A stretch of DNA of 64,000 nucleotides from Margaritispora aquatica (taxonomy: Eukaryota > Ascomycota > Leotiomycetes > Helotiales > Discinellaceae). This document shows, one piece after another, positions 12,480 to 24,750 of the stretch. The notes beneath the pieces are model-generated. The model saw nothing but the letters and a program-made list of their open reading frames with translations. It had not been told where the DNA came from and did not search any database. The stretch is taken from positions 1,116,001 to 1,180,000 of the forward strand of contig VJWN01000004.1 of assembly GCA_007644065.1 (NCBI GenBank), in the 5' to 3' direction. Positions within the stretch are counted from its first letter, which is position 1; the number at the start of each line of letters is the position of its first letter. The translations under genes were made by a program, and so were the position numbers.

Positions 12480-13025
12480 ATGGAATCTCCGGAATTATCG
12501 GCGCGTCTTCGATATCTCAGCAATTCTGCTTACTTGCTGGCCACCAATGCTCCGACGACCTCTCGTTATTTGATGGCACGGCGTGATGATCTGCTGCTTC
12601 ATAATGAGATCGAAAAAGAAGACACACAGAGATGTAAAGCTTGCGGTGCTTGTGGAGCTATAATAATTGTGGGATGGAACTCTACAATGAACATGACAAG
12701 GTCAAAGAAAACCTGTCGCGAAAAGCCATCAATCATTCCGAGGTCAATGGTATGCACTTGTCAAGTTTGTGGTCGAAATACCAGATGTGCCGTGGATCCT
12801 GCACCAAAAATTGCTAGCAGGCCAGGAATTTTGCAGAATCCAAACAACAAGCCAGCAAACCTGCCAGGTCCCAGCACTGATATACCTCAATCCAACCAGA
12901 AAAAAAGGTCAAGGGCTACGAAGAATAGTGGGCTGAAGGCACTTCTGCAAAGGAAGAAAGAAAGCAACATTGCTACATCTTCTGGTTTTGATCTGATGGA
13001 TTTCATGAAAACCACAGGGTCTTGA
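12480..13025 (+). CDS. RNase P/MRP subunit, Rpr2/Rpp21/SNM1 family
   Basis: Rpr2/Rpp21/SNM1 proteins are zinc-ribbon subunits of RNase P or RNase MRP, which process precursor tRNA and rRNA. The single exon gives 181 residues. An N-terminal helical segment (LSARLRYLSNSAYLLAT) and a four-cysteine ribbon are seen: RCKACGACGA at about residue 54 and CTCQVCGRNTRC near 95. The C-terminal third is basic (KKRSRATK). The start at 12480 (MESPEL) is chosen because the upstream in-frame extension is low-complexity and its first ATG at 12342 lies in the divergent promoter. I cannot tell Rpp21 (RNase P) from SNM1 (RNase MRP) by eye. Confidence 0.72.
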   Translation: MESPELSARLRYLSNSAYLLATNAPTTSRYLMARRDDLLLHNEIEKEDTQRCKACGACGAIIIVGWNSTMNMTRSKKTCREKPSIIPRSMVCTCQVCGRNTRCAVDPAPKIASRPGILQNPNNKPANLPGPSTDIPQSNQKKRSRATKNSGLKALLQRKKESNIATSSGFDLMDFMKTTGS

Positions 13026-13315
13026 GCGAAGATTGCTCACATTTATTCTGGAATACTATGGCCAAGTGGTACCTCATTCTCAATCCCCTCGTCCTCTGTA
13101 TATCGCTTTTCGTATGCCACTTCAGTAGAGTGTGCCACATGGATAGCCTTCACATGCATCTGCATGGCATGAACGCCTCCTCGAGCTTGAAAATTATTCC
13201 CAGCCTGACACTAGCGGCCGCTTCCAGCCTTACGTTGCCGTCACCAAAAGTTTTTTGTGACCCCGCCATCATCCCACCTCATTGATACTTATCGCAGTAT
13301 TTCAAGAAAAAAGTT

Positions 13316-14909
13316 ATGTCTTCACACGAGGAACCTAAAGTCGATGGAGCTGCCTTCGACGACTTTTTCGAGAGCCTAGGGAAGAAGGCAGAAAATCTCG
13401 ATATCAACGAGAAAAACGTTCAGAACAATGGAACAAGCAATGGCGTCGCATCGGCAGGTGATGATGACCAGAAGGTTGTGGATGAGATTGAGAGCTTGTG
13501 CATGAATTGTCATGAAAACGTAAATACCTTTATGCCTGTGTATCTCCAGTTACTAACAGTATTAGGGAATGACCCGCCTCCTCCTCACACGAATACCCTT
13601 CTTCCGCGAGATAATCATAATGTCCTTCTTCTGTCCTCATTGCAGCTTCAAGAACTCCGAAATACAATCCGCCGGCGAGATCCAACAGAAGGGCTCCCGT
13701 TACGAACTCCGCCTTACGACTCCAGTCGATTTCGCGCGTCAGATTGTCAAATCAGACACTTGCGTTGTGAAATTTATCGAGCTAGATATCGAGGTACCAG
13801 CTGGCCGAGGACAGTTGACAAATGTTGAGGGTCTTTTGAGTATGATTCTTGAAGACTTGGAGCTTAAGCAACCGGAGAGAAAGGAGCAAATTCCCGAGGT
13901 GTGGGCAAAAATCGAGGAGATAATCGCAAAAGGACGCAAGATGATTGCAGGAGGAAGTTTTCCTTTCCGTCTCGCAATGGATGACCCAGCTGGAAATTCA
14001 TGGATCGAGCCAGATCAGAAGGATGGTGTAGGCAAATGGTCCAGAGTAGAGTACTCAAGAACACCAGAACAGAACGAAGAGCTCGGTCTCGGAAATGGTG
14101 AGGAAGCAGAAACCGAAGCTCCAGCAGCAGGTGAACCGACAGCGGAAAATTTCGAAGAAGACGCCGACATCATTCCCAACGAAGTTTATTCCTTTCCAGC
14201 CACCTGCCCAGGCTGCACCAAGAATTGCATTACACACATGAAGATGGTAGATATTCCTCATTTCAAGCAGGTAGTCATTATGAGCACAGTTTGCGATCAT
14301 TGTGGATATCGGTCGAATGAGGTGAAGACTGGAGGAGAAGTGCCCGAGAAAGGAAAGAAAATCACCTTGAAAGTCGACGGCCCCACTGATCTCGCAAGAG
14401 ATATTCTCAAGTCCGAATCCTGTGCTCTCGAGTGTCCTGAACTAAACCTCTCCGTCAATCCTGGAACTCTTGGCGGACGATTCACCACAGTCGAAGGTCT
14501 TCTGACTCAAGTCAGAGATGATTTGCACAAGCAAATCTTTGATATTGGAGATGACGCTGGCGCAGGAGGCGATTCCCTGCCCTCTGAAGCGAAGCAGACT
14601 TGGACATCATTCTTTGAAGGTCTCAACGAGGCTATCAAGGGAGAGCGCAAATTTACCATCATCCTGCAAGATCCATTGGCGAGCAGTTATATCCAGAATC
14701 TTTTCCTACCTGATGTCGATCCACAGATTGAGACAGAGGAGTACGAGCGAACCGAGGAAGAAATGGAGGATCTTGGCCTGTTAGATATGAAGACTGAAGG
14801 ATATGTAGATGAGGTTGGCGAGGCAAAGAAACTTGCTGCTGAGGAAGAGAAGAAGGAGGCTGAGGAGACGAAAGTCGAGGAAAGCAAAGCTGAAGAAAGT
14901 AAACCATAG
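13316..14909 (+). CDS. zpr1: ZPR1 zinc-finger protein
   Basis: ZPR1 is a conserved cytosolic/nuclear protein that binds elongation factor eEF1A and acts as its folding chaperone. Exons 13316-13519 and 13566-14909 give 515 residues; the 46-bp intron splits the first zinc finger. Two tandem ZPR1 modules are visible: the C4 finger CMNCHENG...FFCPHC followed by GSRYELRLTTPVDFARQI, and CPGCTKNC...STVCDHC followed by KKITLKVDGPTDLARDI. Each is followed by the beta-barrel segment containing TNVEGLL or TTVEGLL. The C-terminus is an acidic/lysine-rich tail of about 50 residues (EEEKKEAEE). All eight zinc-binding cysteines are present. Confidence 0.96.
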
Positions 14910-15628
14910 ATATTTCTATAAATAATAAAAATCCGTACAATAGATCTTTTAAGAACCTATATTTCTATTCCAGCCGGCGATAAGTACTGACTATGTTGCA
15001 TTTGAGAAGCTCATGCCAGTACTTTACTTTGCAATCGATCTGAAACTTGCCTTTATTTTTCTCTCCTGTTGGGCTAAAAAAACATTTCTATAGTGCTGCA
15101 TATCATTCTAATTCTAAACTATGTTCCTGTTTCAATGACCTGCGTTTTACTAACCATCTCCCTCTCTAGCATTTTCTCGCTTAAGTGTTTTAACTAGCCT
15201 TTTCGGTTCAGGGGGGGGGGGGGGGGGGTGGATTGATACTATTAGCTTGATATTCTCCCTTATGTGTCGTGGAAATCAAAGATGAGCTGCCAGTGTAGAG
15301 TATTGCTTTCAGGCAATGCAATGGTAAATGTGTAATTGCACTCAATCATGAACATATATAGAGCAGCCTTTCCATCAAAATGCAAATAATACAGTGCTTC
15401 TGTCATAATCCATACCAACCCAAGCACAAGCTCAGAGCTACATCCAGATGCCACACTCGAAGACTCGATGCGTAGTGATGATCCTATTGTACAAAAGCCT
15501 CGCGCCAATTCCTTTTGATACATATCAATACTTCAATAGCAAACTTATCATAAAGACGTTCGATCGTCGTCGCGTACTGTACGTCATTGTCATAACAGCA
15601 TAACATCATAATCGTAATCTCAATGATT
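14910..15628. other. Convergent intergenic region with a G18 tract
   Basis: 3' flanks of ZPR1 and the Rec114-like gene. The only notable object is an 18-base G homopolymer at 15211-15228. No gene seen. Confidence 0.6.
15211..15228. repeat. Poly-G tract (18 G)
   Basis: Eighteen consecutive G bases, followed by TGG, sit in the convergent spacer. Such a tract can form a G-quadruplex, and its length is prone to sequencing error. Confidence 0.9.
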
Positions 15629-17789
15629 TCACATGAATCCAATTCGACGCCACGAATGCTCCATATCCTCACATAGCTTGATGAAGTCATCATTGCACAG
15701 GCTGCGGCAAAGAAAATCATTGACAAGGTCGAGGCGCTTCTCTTCGTCCATCTCGGCATATCCAGGTGTCTCCCATATTTCTGCAGGTCGAGCAGGTGTA
15801 ACTGGTCTGGGACGATCTTTGTGTGTTACGACAAACCTATCAACAATAGACATATAAGCTTCTGGTGGCGATACTGGAGTTACTGGCTCGGTCAATTCAG
15901 GTTCCTCAGGATTAGAGGGCACTGGTTGAGCTCGAAGCTTATCGGGCATATTAGTTTGCGTGCTCTGATCAGTCATCTTCGTACGTTTCTCGGCGGAGGA
16001 TGGATGTTGCACAGGTGCATTGCGTTTCTTGACCGGTGGGACTGCCTTAGAAACAAGACCTATGGGCTCAGATGATGGACGGGTAAGAGCCAAGGCACCA
16101 GCGCTTATGACAGCAAGTGGGGAGCCATCTTCGTCTACCGTGAGAACCACGCTTTGTGAAGGAATATCTTTTGCAAGTGTGTCGGTCGCAATGAGCTCTT
16201 TTTCCACTACATTAGATTTCACCGAGGCTTTTCGTTGTGCAACACGTTTTTTGGGTGCTGGCTTTGGTGTTATTGTCGTTTGGATGGATGCTTTCGGTTC
16301 CTCTTGGGGCTTGACTTGCTTGGAAGCCAGTAGTCTGATCCCAGACGAGATTCTTGGTACTGGTGGGGGAATTGGAGTAGTAGAAATTCGACTTCCCGAA
16401 TTTTGTGGCCGTTTAAATGGCAACTCACGTCGAGGTGGTATCGTATCGTCGAAGATTTTAGCCAGAGCGGTGTCGGGAGGCGGCGAGTCGCTAAATGGAT
16501 CTTCAGTCGATAGACCAATTGCCATCGGAGTCCGCTGTAGGGGGGTAAAGTGAGAAGAGGCCGAACTTGGGCGCAATGGCTTGTGAGATTCATTAGGTGA
16601 CAATTCCCGTCTATACGAAACCTGAGGTCCCATATCAGCTACCGAAAGAGGTTGGCCTTGTCCAAAATGTGGCGAAGGCTGAAATGGAGATGATCTTCCA
16701 ACAGACTGCTAAAGTTTAATGATAATCTTAGATTCGGAACATGAAAGGAAATCACCTCTTTGTGTAATTGCGACAGATAAATAGATAGCTGATGACTTTC
16801 GGAAACTGGAGTCGACTCCCTCCTTGACTGAGAGAACATCGTAGCCTTGGCCAGCGTTCCAGTCGATGCAACAAATGATGGACTAATCATAGATGCTGGT
16901 CTTGTGTCATCCGAAATAGCCGAGACTGGTCTCACGGGAATCTTGAATACTTCTCCTAGAGGCGAGCTTTGTAAGAAATGTTGAGAGGAAGATCCGGAAG
17001 ATCCTAATGCTGGCGGCCATGGCGAGGTACGATCGCTAAGACTCGAGAGAGGTCTTGGGGCTAGTAAAGTAGGAGTAGCAGTGAGTGGACGTGATATGCT
17101 CTCAGCAGGACTGAGCTTGACCAAACTGGAATTGGCTGCGCAGAGGTTTGAAATAACTGGTGCTGACGGGTCATTTGATCGATGAATAACTGGAACATCG
17201 TATGAACTGACCGTTTTAGCTGATGTGCTTGAAGTGCCACTCCTGTCAGAAGTGGGTAATCCTAAACCAGAAAGGACTTGAAGAGCCCTAGTGAAATTAT
17301 CACCGCTGTGGAATTTCATTTGGATTCTTTGAACCTGCTTTAGAATTAGGCTCGACCCTAATTAAACTATAGGGCCTGTTTATTACCATATTGTTGGCCT
17401 TGGGATATCTCATTGCCAAGAAAGGAGATTTGGTCACCAGTTCAACAGGACGCTCGCTACCAGCAGCTGAATTGTAAGTACGATGAATTTCAACCATTTC
17501 GCCCAGTTCTTGAGACTCCTAGAAAAAATTAATGCCAAGTATAACCCACATTTGAATGAAATACCAATATTTCAAGACCAGCGGTGATTTTCATAAGGAG
17601 CCCTGCTCTTTCGTGGCCTATGCTGTCGACAACCCGAACTTCTTGAAGAGTGAGTTGAAGATCATTTCTATTGTTAATATGGGTCCAAGTAAAGGTCCGG
17701 GTCCCCACTGGACAGTAGTTATGAGAGAACCTGGCAATAGGAATTGAAGTCCAAGACGACTCTTGACTCTGTGTTGAAAGTTGCGACAT
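15629..17789 (-). CDS. Rec114/Rec7-like meiotic recombination protein
   Basis: Rec114 (fission yeast Rec7, Neurospora ASM-2) works with Mei4 and Mer2 to activate Spo11 double-strand breaks in meiosis. Exons 17565-17789, 17387-17518, 16756-17334 and 15629-16708 give 671 residues, with introns of 46-52 bp. The N-terminus looks like the Rec114 PH-like fold: FTWTHINNRNDLQLTL, AGLLMKITAGLEIL, and RIQMKFHSGDNFTRALQVL near 122, which matches the best-conserved Rec114 signature. A long Ser/Pro-rich disordered middle follows. The C-terminus (DFLCRSLCNDDFIKLCEDME followed by WRRIGF) fits the short conserved C-terminal helix that binds Mei4. The family diverges fast, so the call rests on these short motifs plus overall layout. 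Confidence 0.68.
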
Positions 17790-18250
17790 GACTGAGTTAG
17801 TGACAGAACAAAGTAGAAAAGTTCATGGAAGGGAACAAGGAGAAGAGAAAGATGATCAGTGTGTTTGTGTTTCTTGTCAGTCATAGATCAATGAACGGTA
17901 TAGCAGCAACAAGGGTCTAGATGAGTCGTTGACCATCTGCAAAAAGATCAAAAAGAATCTTGTCCTAGATAATTGGTGTTATGAGTATTGAGTGACAGAA
18001 CTTAGAAGTGGGTAGTTGAGACGAGGTCGACGGGAAATGATCAAGAAATCTCGGTTAACCTTGCCAAGCCATGTGCGTGCTACACGTGATGCGCTAAGCT
18101 TCTTTGCGGCATCTGCCAGGGCCCTGTCGCGAAGCGCGTCGGTCTGTCGCATCTACCTCACTTTCGCAACTGTCGCAATTGTCGCAATTGTCAAGGAAAG
18201 GGCACTTCCTCCATCGTATGGTCATTTCAACCCCACTCACCTCCGTAACC
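17790..18250. promoter_or_regulatory. Divergent promoter of Rec114-like gene and RSC9
   Basis: 461 bp separate the two start codons. A CACGTG palindrome lies at 18083-18088. A three-copy 9-base tandem repeat (18164-18190) lies in the presumed RSC9 leader. Confidence 0.5.
18164..18190 (+). repeat. 9-bp tandem repeat, three copies
   Basis: Three adjacent copies of TCGCAAYTG; the first has C and the other two have T at the variable site. If translation began at the upstream ATG at 18104 this would encode Ser-Gln-Leu repeats. Confidence 0.85.
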
Positions 18251-21135
18251 ATGGCACCTCCAAAGATTATACCTGAGCCCGTCGTATCACAAAGTCCTGG
18301 CTATGCTGAGTTCATGCAAAAGCTTACGGCATACCACGAAAAGCGAGGAACCCATCTGGAAGCTGTGCCGAGGATTGGAACCAAAGCTATTGACCTCTTG
18401 CAATTGTACAATGCAGTGGTTAGTCGAGGGGGGTACGACAAAGTCAGCGACGAGAAATTGGCTTGGAGAAAAGTTGGTGAAGAGTTCGGATTAGCAGTCA
18501 GCAATGCAGGTGCTTTGGCGTTCGCCCTGAAGACAGCATATTACAAAAACCTGGCTGCATATGAAATTCAACATGTCCATGGGAAGGAACCACCCCCGAA
18601 AGAAATTCTTGAGGATACAACAGCAAAGGGCTCGGGATTGTTGAGTCGCACTCTCGCAAACTTCAGACCTCCAACACGAAAGGAAACAAGTGGCTTGGGC
18701 AACGATAACTCTGAGATGTCTGGAGATGATGGAACTCCTGCAAGAGAGAGCAATGCTGCTAACGAAGAAACGCCAGGCTCTGGAGGCAGGGTGACGAGAG
18801 GACTGAGGCAAGCGCCTCCACAGCGAATCTTGTTTCAACCAGATACACAATCTTCTCGACAAACTCGAAATATATCTGCGACTTCCCATGCATCCTCCCC
18901 ACATCAAGGCCAGAATCATCAGACACCACAGACACAGCCACTACCAAGAGGCGCATCTACTTCCTTCAACCCTTCTTCGAATCTGGAGAATCAATCCTTA
19001 GCTGTTGCTAATTACGAGCCCCGTCCTCAGATGCCTCTCACTCTTCGACCTATCGTCACCCCTGGAAATAACCCCGCTGGATTCGCAAATCAGAAAAAAA
19101 TCCTTCGAAATGCTGCTCTTTCCGCAACCGGTCGACTTACTCAGGCGAAGACGGGTATGGTTCTACCTGGAAGTAAGTATATTCTTATCCATGGGTTCAA
19201 TGTTGCTAACTTAGGTTGATTTTAGAATCATTTGGTGGTCCAAATATCTACGTTCGATGTCTATGCGCTTTGAGGTCTGGAATCCCAGCAGAACAAGCAT
19301 ACGCGTTGCATCATTTAGTCAAAATATCCATGGAGAGAGGCGATAAGTATAGATTCGAAGGATTTCCTGGACTGGCTGAGGGGTTGATCGAAAAAGTACT
19401 AGAGGTCAGCTCCCTGTTCTACAAAGTTGACTGGGAGGTTTCCTATGCAGAGGATATTGATTTGGTCGACACAAATACCTTGAACGGTATTGACGGCACG
19501 CCAGATGTTCTTCAGAGAATTGCAAAGTTGAATAAGCTTGACTTTGATGACAACATTCAGACTGCCGAGTTTAGCGACGCCATGCTTCAAATCAATGAGG
19601 CAGCTCTGACATTACGGAACATGGTTATGCTAGAGGAGAATGCCCTTTACGTATCAGATCTAGTCCCGCTACGAGATTTTCTTGCCATCGCTATGAGTCT
19701 ACCCAACCTGGATACCGTTGTGGAATTGAAACATTATGCATTGGATATCTCGGAGCAGATTACCAAACACTTACATCTAGATGACAATGACCCGCTCTAC
19801 GTTTCACTCTTGGCGCAGCTCCGTTCTACCGATCGAGGTGCCATTCTTACAGCTTTACGGGCTATTAGCAGGATATCTATGAATCTAGAAGAGAACAATC
19901 GTCTAAGGGGTGTTCCCAAAGATATTATTCAGAACATCATGGATTGGATTCTTCTCAACGATGATGATCTTGTTTCCTCCTGCCTGGACTTCTTATATCA
20001 ATACACCGCTGTTCTCGATAATGTCGATTTTGTCATTACTGAACTACAGTTGGAGCCTTTGGTTAATCAATTGGTACGATTATTGATGTATGGGGCACGG
20101 ACATACGAATCGAAATTATCGCTAGGCCGTGAATACAAAGTCCCACCACCTTCTGAAATCGCACGCCTACCAACGGAGCTTCTTGTTGAACTTATGAGAC
20201 TTGACGAGCCAGAGCGAAGCTCTCAATGGCTTCGTTGTCTTTTTGAAGAGGATCCTGAGGCACACATCACCCAAATCGCTCTATGGCAGGCATATCAAGG
20301 ATGTTTTACACAACTCGCGTCCAAGACAGGTGTCCAGCTTTTGCCTGCAGCAGAATTTATCAAGAACGTGAGCACCACTTTTGCTGAGAAGGCTGCTGCT
20401 CAAGTTCAAGCAGGCCCAACACAAAAATTCATCATCAAAGGAATCAGACGGCGACTGGTTCCTGTTGATATGAAGGGAGAAGACTATCACAAATGTCTTT
20501 GGCAGAATCACTCTTCACAAGACGGTCATCCCTGTGACCAATTCTTCATGAATCCTGAGGAGATGTATAAGCACGTTTTACAATCTCATCTCGGAGCAAG
20601 ACGCATGGAGGATGGGAAGTTTTCAAACGCAGAAGGCGTCTACTCCTGTATGTGGGACCAGTGCCGACGGTATGCAGCTGCACCTGCTTCCAATCTGGCT
20701 CAAATTGCAGGTCATATCAAAACTCATCTACCAGCCCGTGCCTCAACTGCCAAGGATTCCGAACACTTAGGACCACCACCAACGAAGAAGATGAAACCCT
20801 CTTACATCATCCCCGCACCCAGACAGATTTTCAAATTCCACAATACTGTGGTCGATGAGCGCGGTGAAGCTGCTGGGATTCCTTTGAGTGCGGTTCTGGT
20901 ACTTAGGAATCTAGCCCGAAACCTAGCCAAGTTAGACTTGGAAGATTCTTCGAAGCTCGAGCCAGGCGTAAGTCTGGTCGAACGTATTTTCAAGCCTGTT
21001 GAGCCCCGACTTTTCGAAGTCATGGTTCACAATAAAAGTTTGGTTGGTTTCCTTTATCGCTCTTACAGCCAAATTACTGACCACTTACAGAACACTTACA
21101 TGACGGATTTACTGAACACGATAAAGGACTCGTAG
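18251..21135 (+). CDS. rsc9: RSC9-like ARID and C2H2 subunit of a SWI/SNF-type remodeller
   Basis: RSC9 (animal counterpart ARID2/BAF200) is a DNA-binding subunit of the RSC/PBAF chromatin remodeller. Exons 18251-19172 and 19226-21135 give 943 residues; the intron is 53 bp. An ARID domain occupies about residues 10-105 (PGYAEFMQKLTAYHEKRG, LDLLQLYNAVVSRGGYDKV-like, WRKVGEEFG). The middle is an armadillo-like helical region (AYALHHLVKISMERGDKYRFE). An RFX-like segment and a pair of C2H2-type fingers (CLWQNHSSQDGHPCDQFF...HVLQSH and YSCMWDQCRRY...HIKTH) lie at about 730-820. I chose the ATG at 18251 (MAPPKII) because it has a good context and directly precedes the conserved ARID; longer in-frame starts at 18104 and 18218 exist. 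Confidence 0.9.
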
Positions 21136-22107
21136 ATCATAATATTTGACGCCTAATGGAAATCTCTGGTGGAATTCGGGAAGGAAAATGGCGTACTTCG
21201 GTGATAGACGGCGTTGGCTGTACAAAACATGTTAGATACCAAGTGTTAGGAATGATATAGCAGAGATGTGACCATATTCCCCTACCAAGTCATATGCTGT
21301 CTAAGTATTCCTTGTTGGTACTGGTGACTTAGAAATGGACATTTCAGTTGCTAATAGCATGACAGAAGCGTCTAGAATCAGTTCTCATACTAGACTCTAA
21401 GTTTGCGAACATAGGACTACAGATTGCTGGAATCATTGCCTTTCTTAGGAGATTCTAGCATCTGGCATGTCAGCATTAAGCTTCTGATCTACGGAAATGT
21501 TTCATTGTACGATGCACCGAACTAGTCACTCTTATATAGTCAGCTGTCATGTCGAAATAAAATGCCGGTCCCGATTCAGACTGCGCTTGATACTGTCCTG
21601 TACCAACAGCACAGGACGGCTCTATGGTGAGAAACCCGCACTGGTCCGGCTGCGTCCCTGAAACGGTACCTCATTTTCTCCGCTGGCGAGGAGGGACGAG
21701 TACGAGAATCTATCAATCAGATGTTTGAGGAATGTTTGAAACATTCTCGGAACCAAGCCTCATGTTCGCTGCGATGAACCTTATTACCCTGGTTGGTTCA
21801 AGCACCGTACCATGCAGCAATCAAAATTTTGTGTGCTTCGCAGCAGCTTCGTGAGATAAAAAATTTTTCCTATGCATTTGTAGATTTAAGTTCCATGCTA
21901 GGCTTCAATCAAATATGGACACGCACCGAATTTTTCTAGTGCTTGATATTCATGGAGGTTCCAAACTCTGGACCAACTTTATTTCATTCATAGGTATTCG
22001 ATGTGCAATGGGAAAAGGTTGATTCCAACAGGAGAATATGGAATAAGTCAAATTGGAGGGTTTATGCACTTTTTGAACTCTAGTGCTGCGCCTGGAGCAA
22101 ACACAAG
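21136..22107. other. Intergenic region before the GH28-like gene
   Basis: About 970 bp with no supported gene. An open frame at 22001-22372 is out of frame with the GH28-like exon that it overlaps and lacks protein character. Confidence 0.55.
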
Positions 22108-24054
22108 ATGCCTTCATTCCTTTTTTCCCCCTTATTGTCTTTATGGAGTCGATATGTCAATTTGGCTGCTGGTCCAACTTGCAATGTTGCTGGTGATACA
22201 TCTGACGACACGAATGCGATCAAGAACGCATTCAATGATTGTAGTGCTGGTGGACTCGTTGTGTTGGATAAATCCTACATACTTGGTTCGCCACTCAACA
22301 CTACAAACCTCACCAATGTCGATGTTCAATTCTCGGGCACTATTACACTTAATCCTGGTAATTCCTCAATAACTGATAGGATGATGTGTCGAACTACCTT
22401 GGGCAGACATTGCTTTCTGGAAAAATAATGCATTCAATTTGACATTTCAAGACGCCTCAACAGCTTGGCTTATTGGTGGAAACAATATTCGCATTTTTGG
22501 AGGAGGAATTTTTAATGGGAGTGGAGATAGTGAGTACTCTATCTGTTCGTGTCATCGCTTTACTCATTCTTCTAGTGTGGTATGGAGCTGGAGTGAATGG
22601 GCCGGTACCATGGACAATTGTCAACTCATCTACCGTTCTGGTCGATAATATAAGGGTGGATCAATCGCCATACTGGCATAATTTTATTGTAAATAGCACG
22701 GATGTCAGATTCAGTAATATGAATTTACACTCCGTTGGAGGCAATGGTGCTTCGCAGTCAAACACAGGTATGGTTATGAAAGCACTTCAGAAAAAGTGAC
22801 TTGCCTACTAACCATTAAAGATGGATTCGGTGTTCTCAACAACTCCAGAGTGACAATAACGAACAGCGTCGTTGTTAGTGGAGGAGAGTGCGTGTCATTG
22901 AAAGCGAATTCTACGGATATCCGAATCGAGAACATGGTTTGCCAGGGCTCGAAAGCCATCACAATGGGTCCTATCGGCAGCAATCCTGGAGAGCAAGATG
23001 TTATCAGAAGCGTATTTGTCAAAAACGCTACCATGTTGTATACCGAAGCTGGTGCAAGAGTCCAGGTATTTGGGTCGGGACGTGGGAGTGGGTACGTAAG
23101 CAATGTCACTTTTCAGGATATCAGATGTTCCAACTGTGATATTCCGATTGTCATTGACCAGTGTTACCAAGCGACAAATTGCGCTAGTAACCCTCCGAGA
23201 GTGCTCATAAACGACATTCATTTCGACACAGTCACCGGAACGGGTAGCAGGGATCAGCTTGTCGTTTCAATAGCTTGTGTCGATGTACAGTATGTGACGA
23301 CATTACAGCCATCCATACCAATCTCAAGAGCAGGACTGGCACTTCGCAGTATTTCTGTAAGAATGTTAATTCGCTACAACTGCTCGATTTCCCATGCTCG
23401 GATGGAACGGCTGGAATAGGGAGCTACCAACCTCCATCACCCCCTCCTTCAGATCCGCTCACGTACACATTTTCTACAGGAACCACAGTCATCGAAAGTG
23501 AACGCACCAGTTACAGTACGAGTAAAAGTATGACAAGTACGAGTACATCTACAACTACGACGAGCACGAGCACAAGAACCACTTCAAAGGAGCCACAACC
23601 TGCAGATACCACCTCGAAGGAGCCACAACGCACAAGTATCACCACCAAAACCTCGCAAGAACCAAAGTCTACCACAAGCTCCGATAAGTCAGATTCAGAC
23701 CAACTGACCCCAACGACAACCCCAACCAAACCAGCCGCCCAAAAGCAGACGCCCAAGAGCTCGTCAACAGACAAAGACGGCGCAGATCCTACCAAGGCGA
23801 AATCAACTCCAACACCCACCACCAAACGGCCACCCAAAGATCAAGATCCATCAAAAACGACACCATATAGTACACCAAAGGATCCAGATTCTCAGGATCC
23901 TGCAAAGGCGAAATCAGCGCCAACGAAACCACCAAACGATGCAGATCCGCCAAAGACGACACCAAAAAATGATCCACCGGCTAAAGATTCGAGTGATGGG
24001 AAGCAGAAAGCCACTCCGAGTAAAAGATGGGCTGACGAGCTGGATTTATATTAA
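22108..24054 (+). CDS. GH28-fold (polygalacturonase-like) protein with degenerate active site and Ser/Thr/Pro/Lys tail
   Basis: GH28 enzymes hydrolyse pectin backbones with a right-handed beta-helix. Exons 22108-22357, 22407-22529, 22576-22767, 22821-23243 and 23291-24054, all joined in phase 1, give 583 residues; introns are 46-53 bp. Fold signatures are clear: LNPDIAFWKNNAFNLTFQDA, NVTFQDIRCSNCDIPIVIDQ and GSNPGEQDVIRSVFVKNATM. Of the four active-site motifs only NTDGF is intact. The Asp-Asp motif reads SGGECVSL, the GSHG motif reads GSKAITMG, and the ARIK motif reads ARVQ. Catalysis as a pectinase is therefore unlikely. The N-terminus is a weak signal peptide (MPSFLFSPLLSLW). Residues about 370-583 are a low-complexity T/S/P/K tail with no GPI signal that I can see. 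An apparent frameshift near 23275 is resolved by the 47-bp fourth intron. Confidence 0.75.
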
Positions 24055-24235
24055 TGTTCATTCTTTATTGTTCAATTTTTGGAGCGTTTGTATAAATTCA
24101 CAGATTCGTTCAATACAGGTAATTTCATCATGTGACTTGCGGTGCCAGTAGGTATCTGACGTACCTAGGCAGGTAGACAGGTAGGAATGCCAAAGTGAAG
24201 CTCTTACCAACATCATCGGTGCTCTACTAAAGTCA

Positions 24236-24243
24236 CTTCCATG
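24236..24243. repeat. Left target-site duplication of hAT element
   Basis: CTTCCATG directly abuts the left inverted terminal repeat. The right copy is CTTCTATG, a single C-to-T difference. Eight bases is the standard hAT duplication length. Confidence 0.85.
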
Positions 24244-24256
24244 CAGTGTTCGAAAT
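24244..24256 (+). repeat. Left terminal inverted repeat of hAT element
   Basis: CAGTGTTCGAAAT; identical to the reverse complement of 27105-27117. The CAGTG start is typical of hAT ends. Confidence 0.9.
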
Positions 24257-24750
24257 GGGTCGACCCGGGTCGACCTAGAGGGGTAGTCGGGTGGGTACCC
24301 GACCTAGGTGATGTTTATAGGATAGATACCCAAAATTTCGAAGGGCATCCGGATTTATTCGGGTCGACCCGGGTATTTACGGAATAATGTAAATACACTC
24401 CGCTAGCTAATAAGAAGCCGTAAATAAACGTAATCTACCCCGCTTTTCGAACTTAGATCTGTCTAGAATCTATAAGGATATACTATTATTCGAATTTTTA
24501 CTATCCACAAACACCCTTACTAGCATCACGAACCAAGCTAGTTTTATCCGCTATTATGTTACCTCAACAGACTTCTTTACCTTTCCAAGCTTCTATACAA
24601 ATACCTACCATTATTATCCTATCATCCCTACTAGTTTCAAGATCAGTATCGCCTTCAAAACAGAATCGCTCTAGTACTTCTAATAACGATTATTAGCTTC
24701 CTCCTCCGCGTTAATACAAAGCTCCTCTATTAAAAGAAACAGCGTCATAT

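Noticed and set aside
23260..23300. Apparent frameshift in the GH28-like gene
   Set aside because: A 47-bp GT-AG intron (23244-23290) restores phase exactly and gives a sensible GH28 C-terminal segment.
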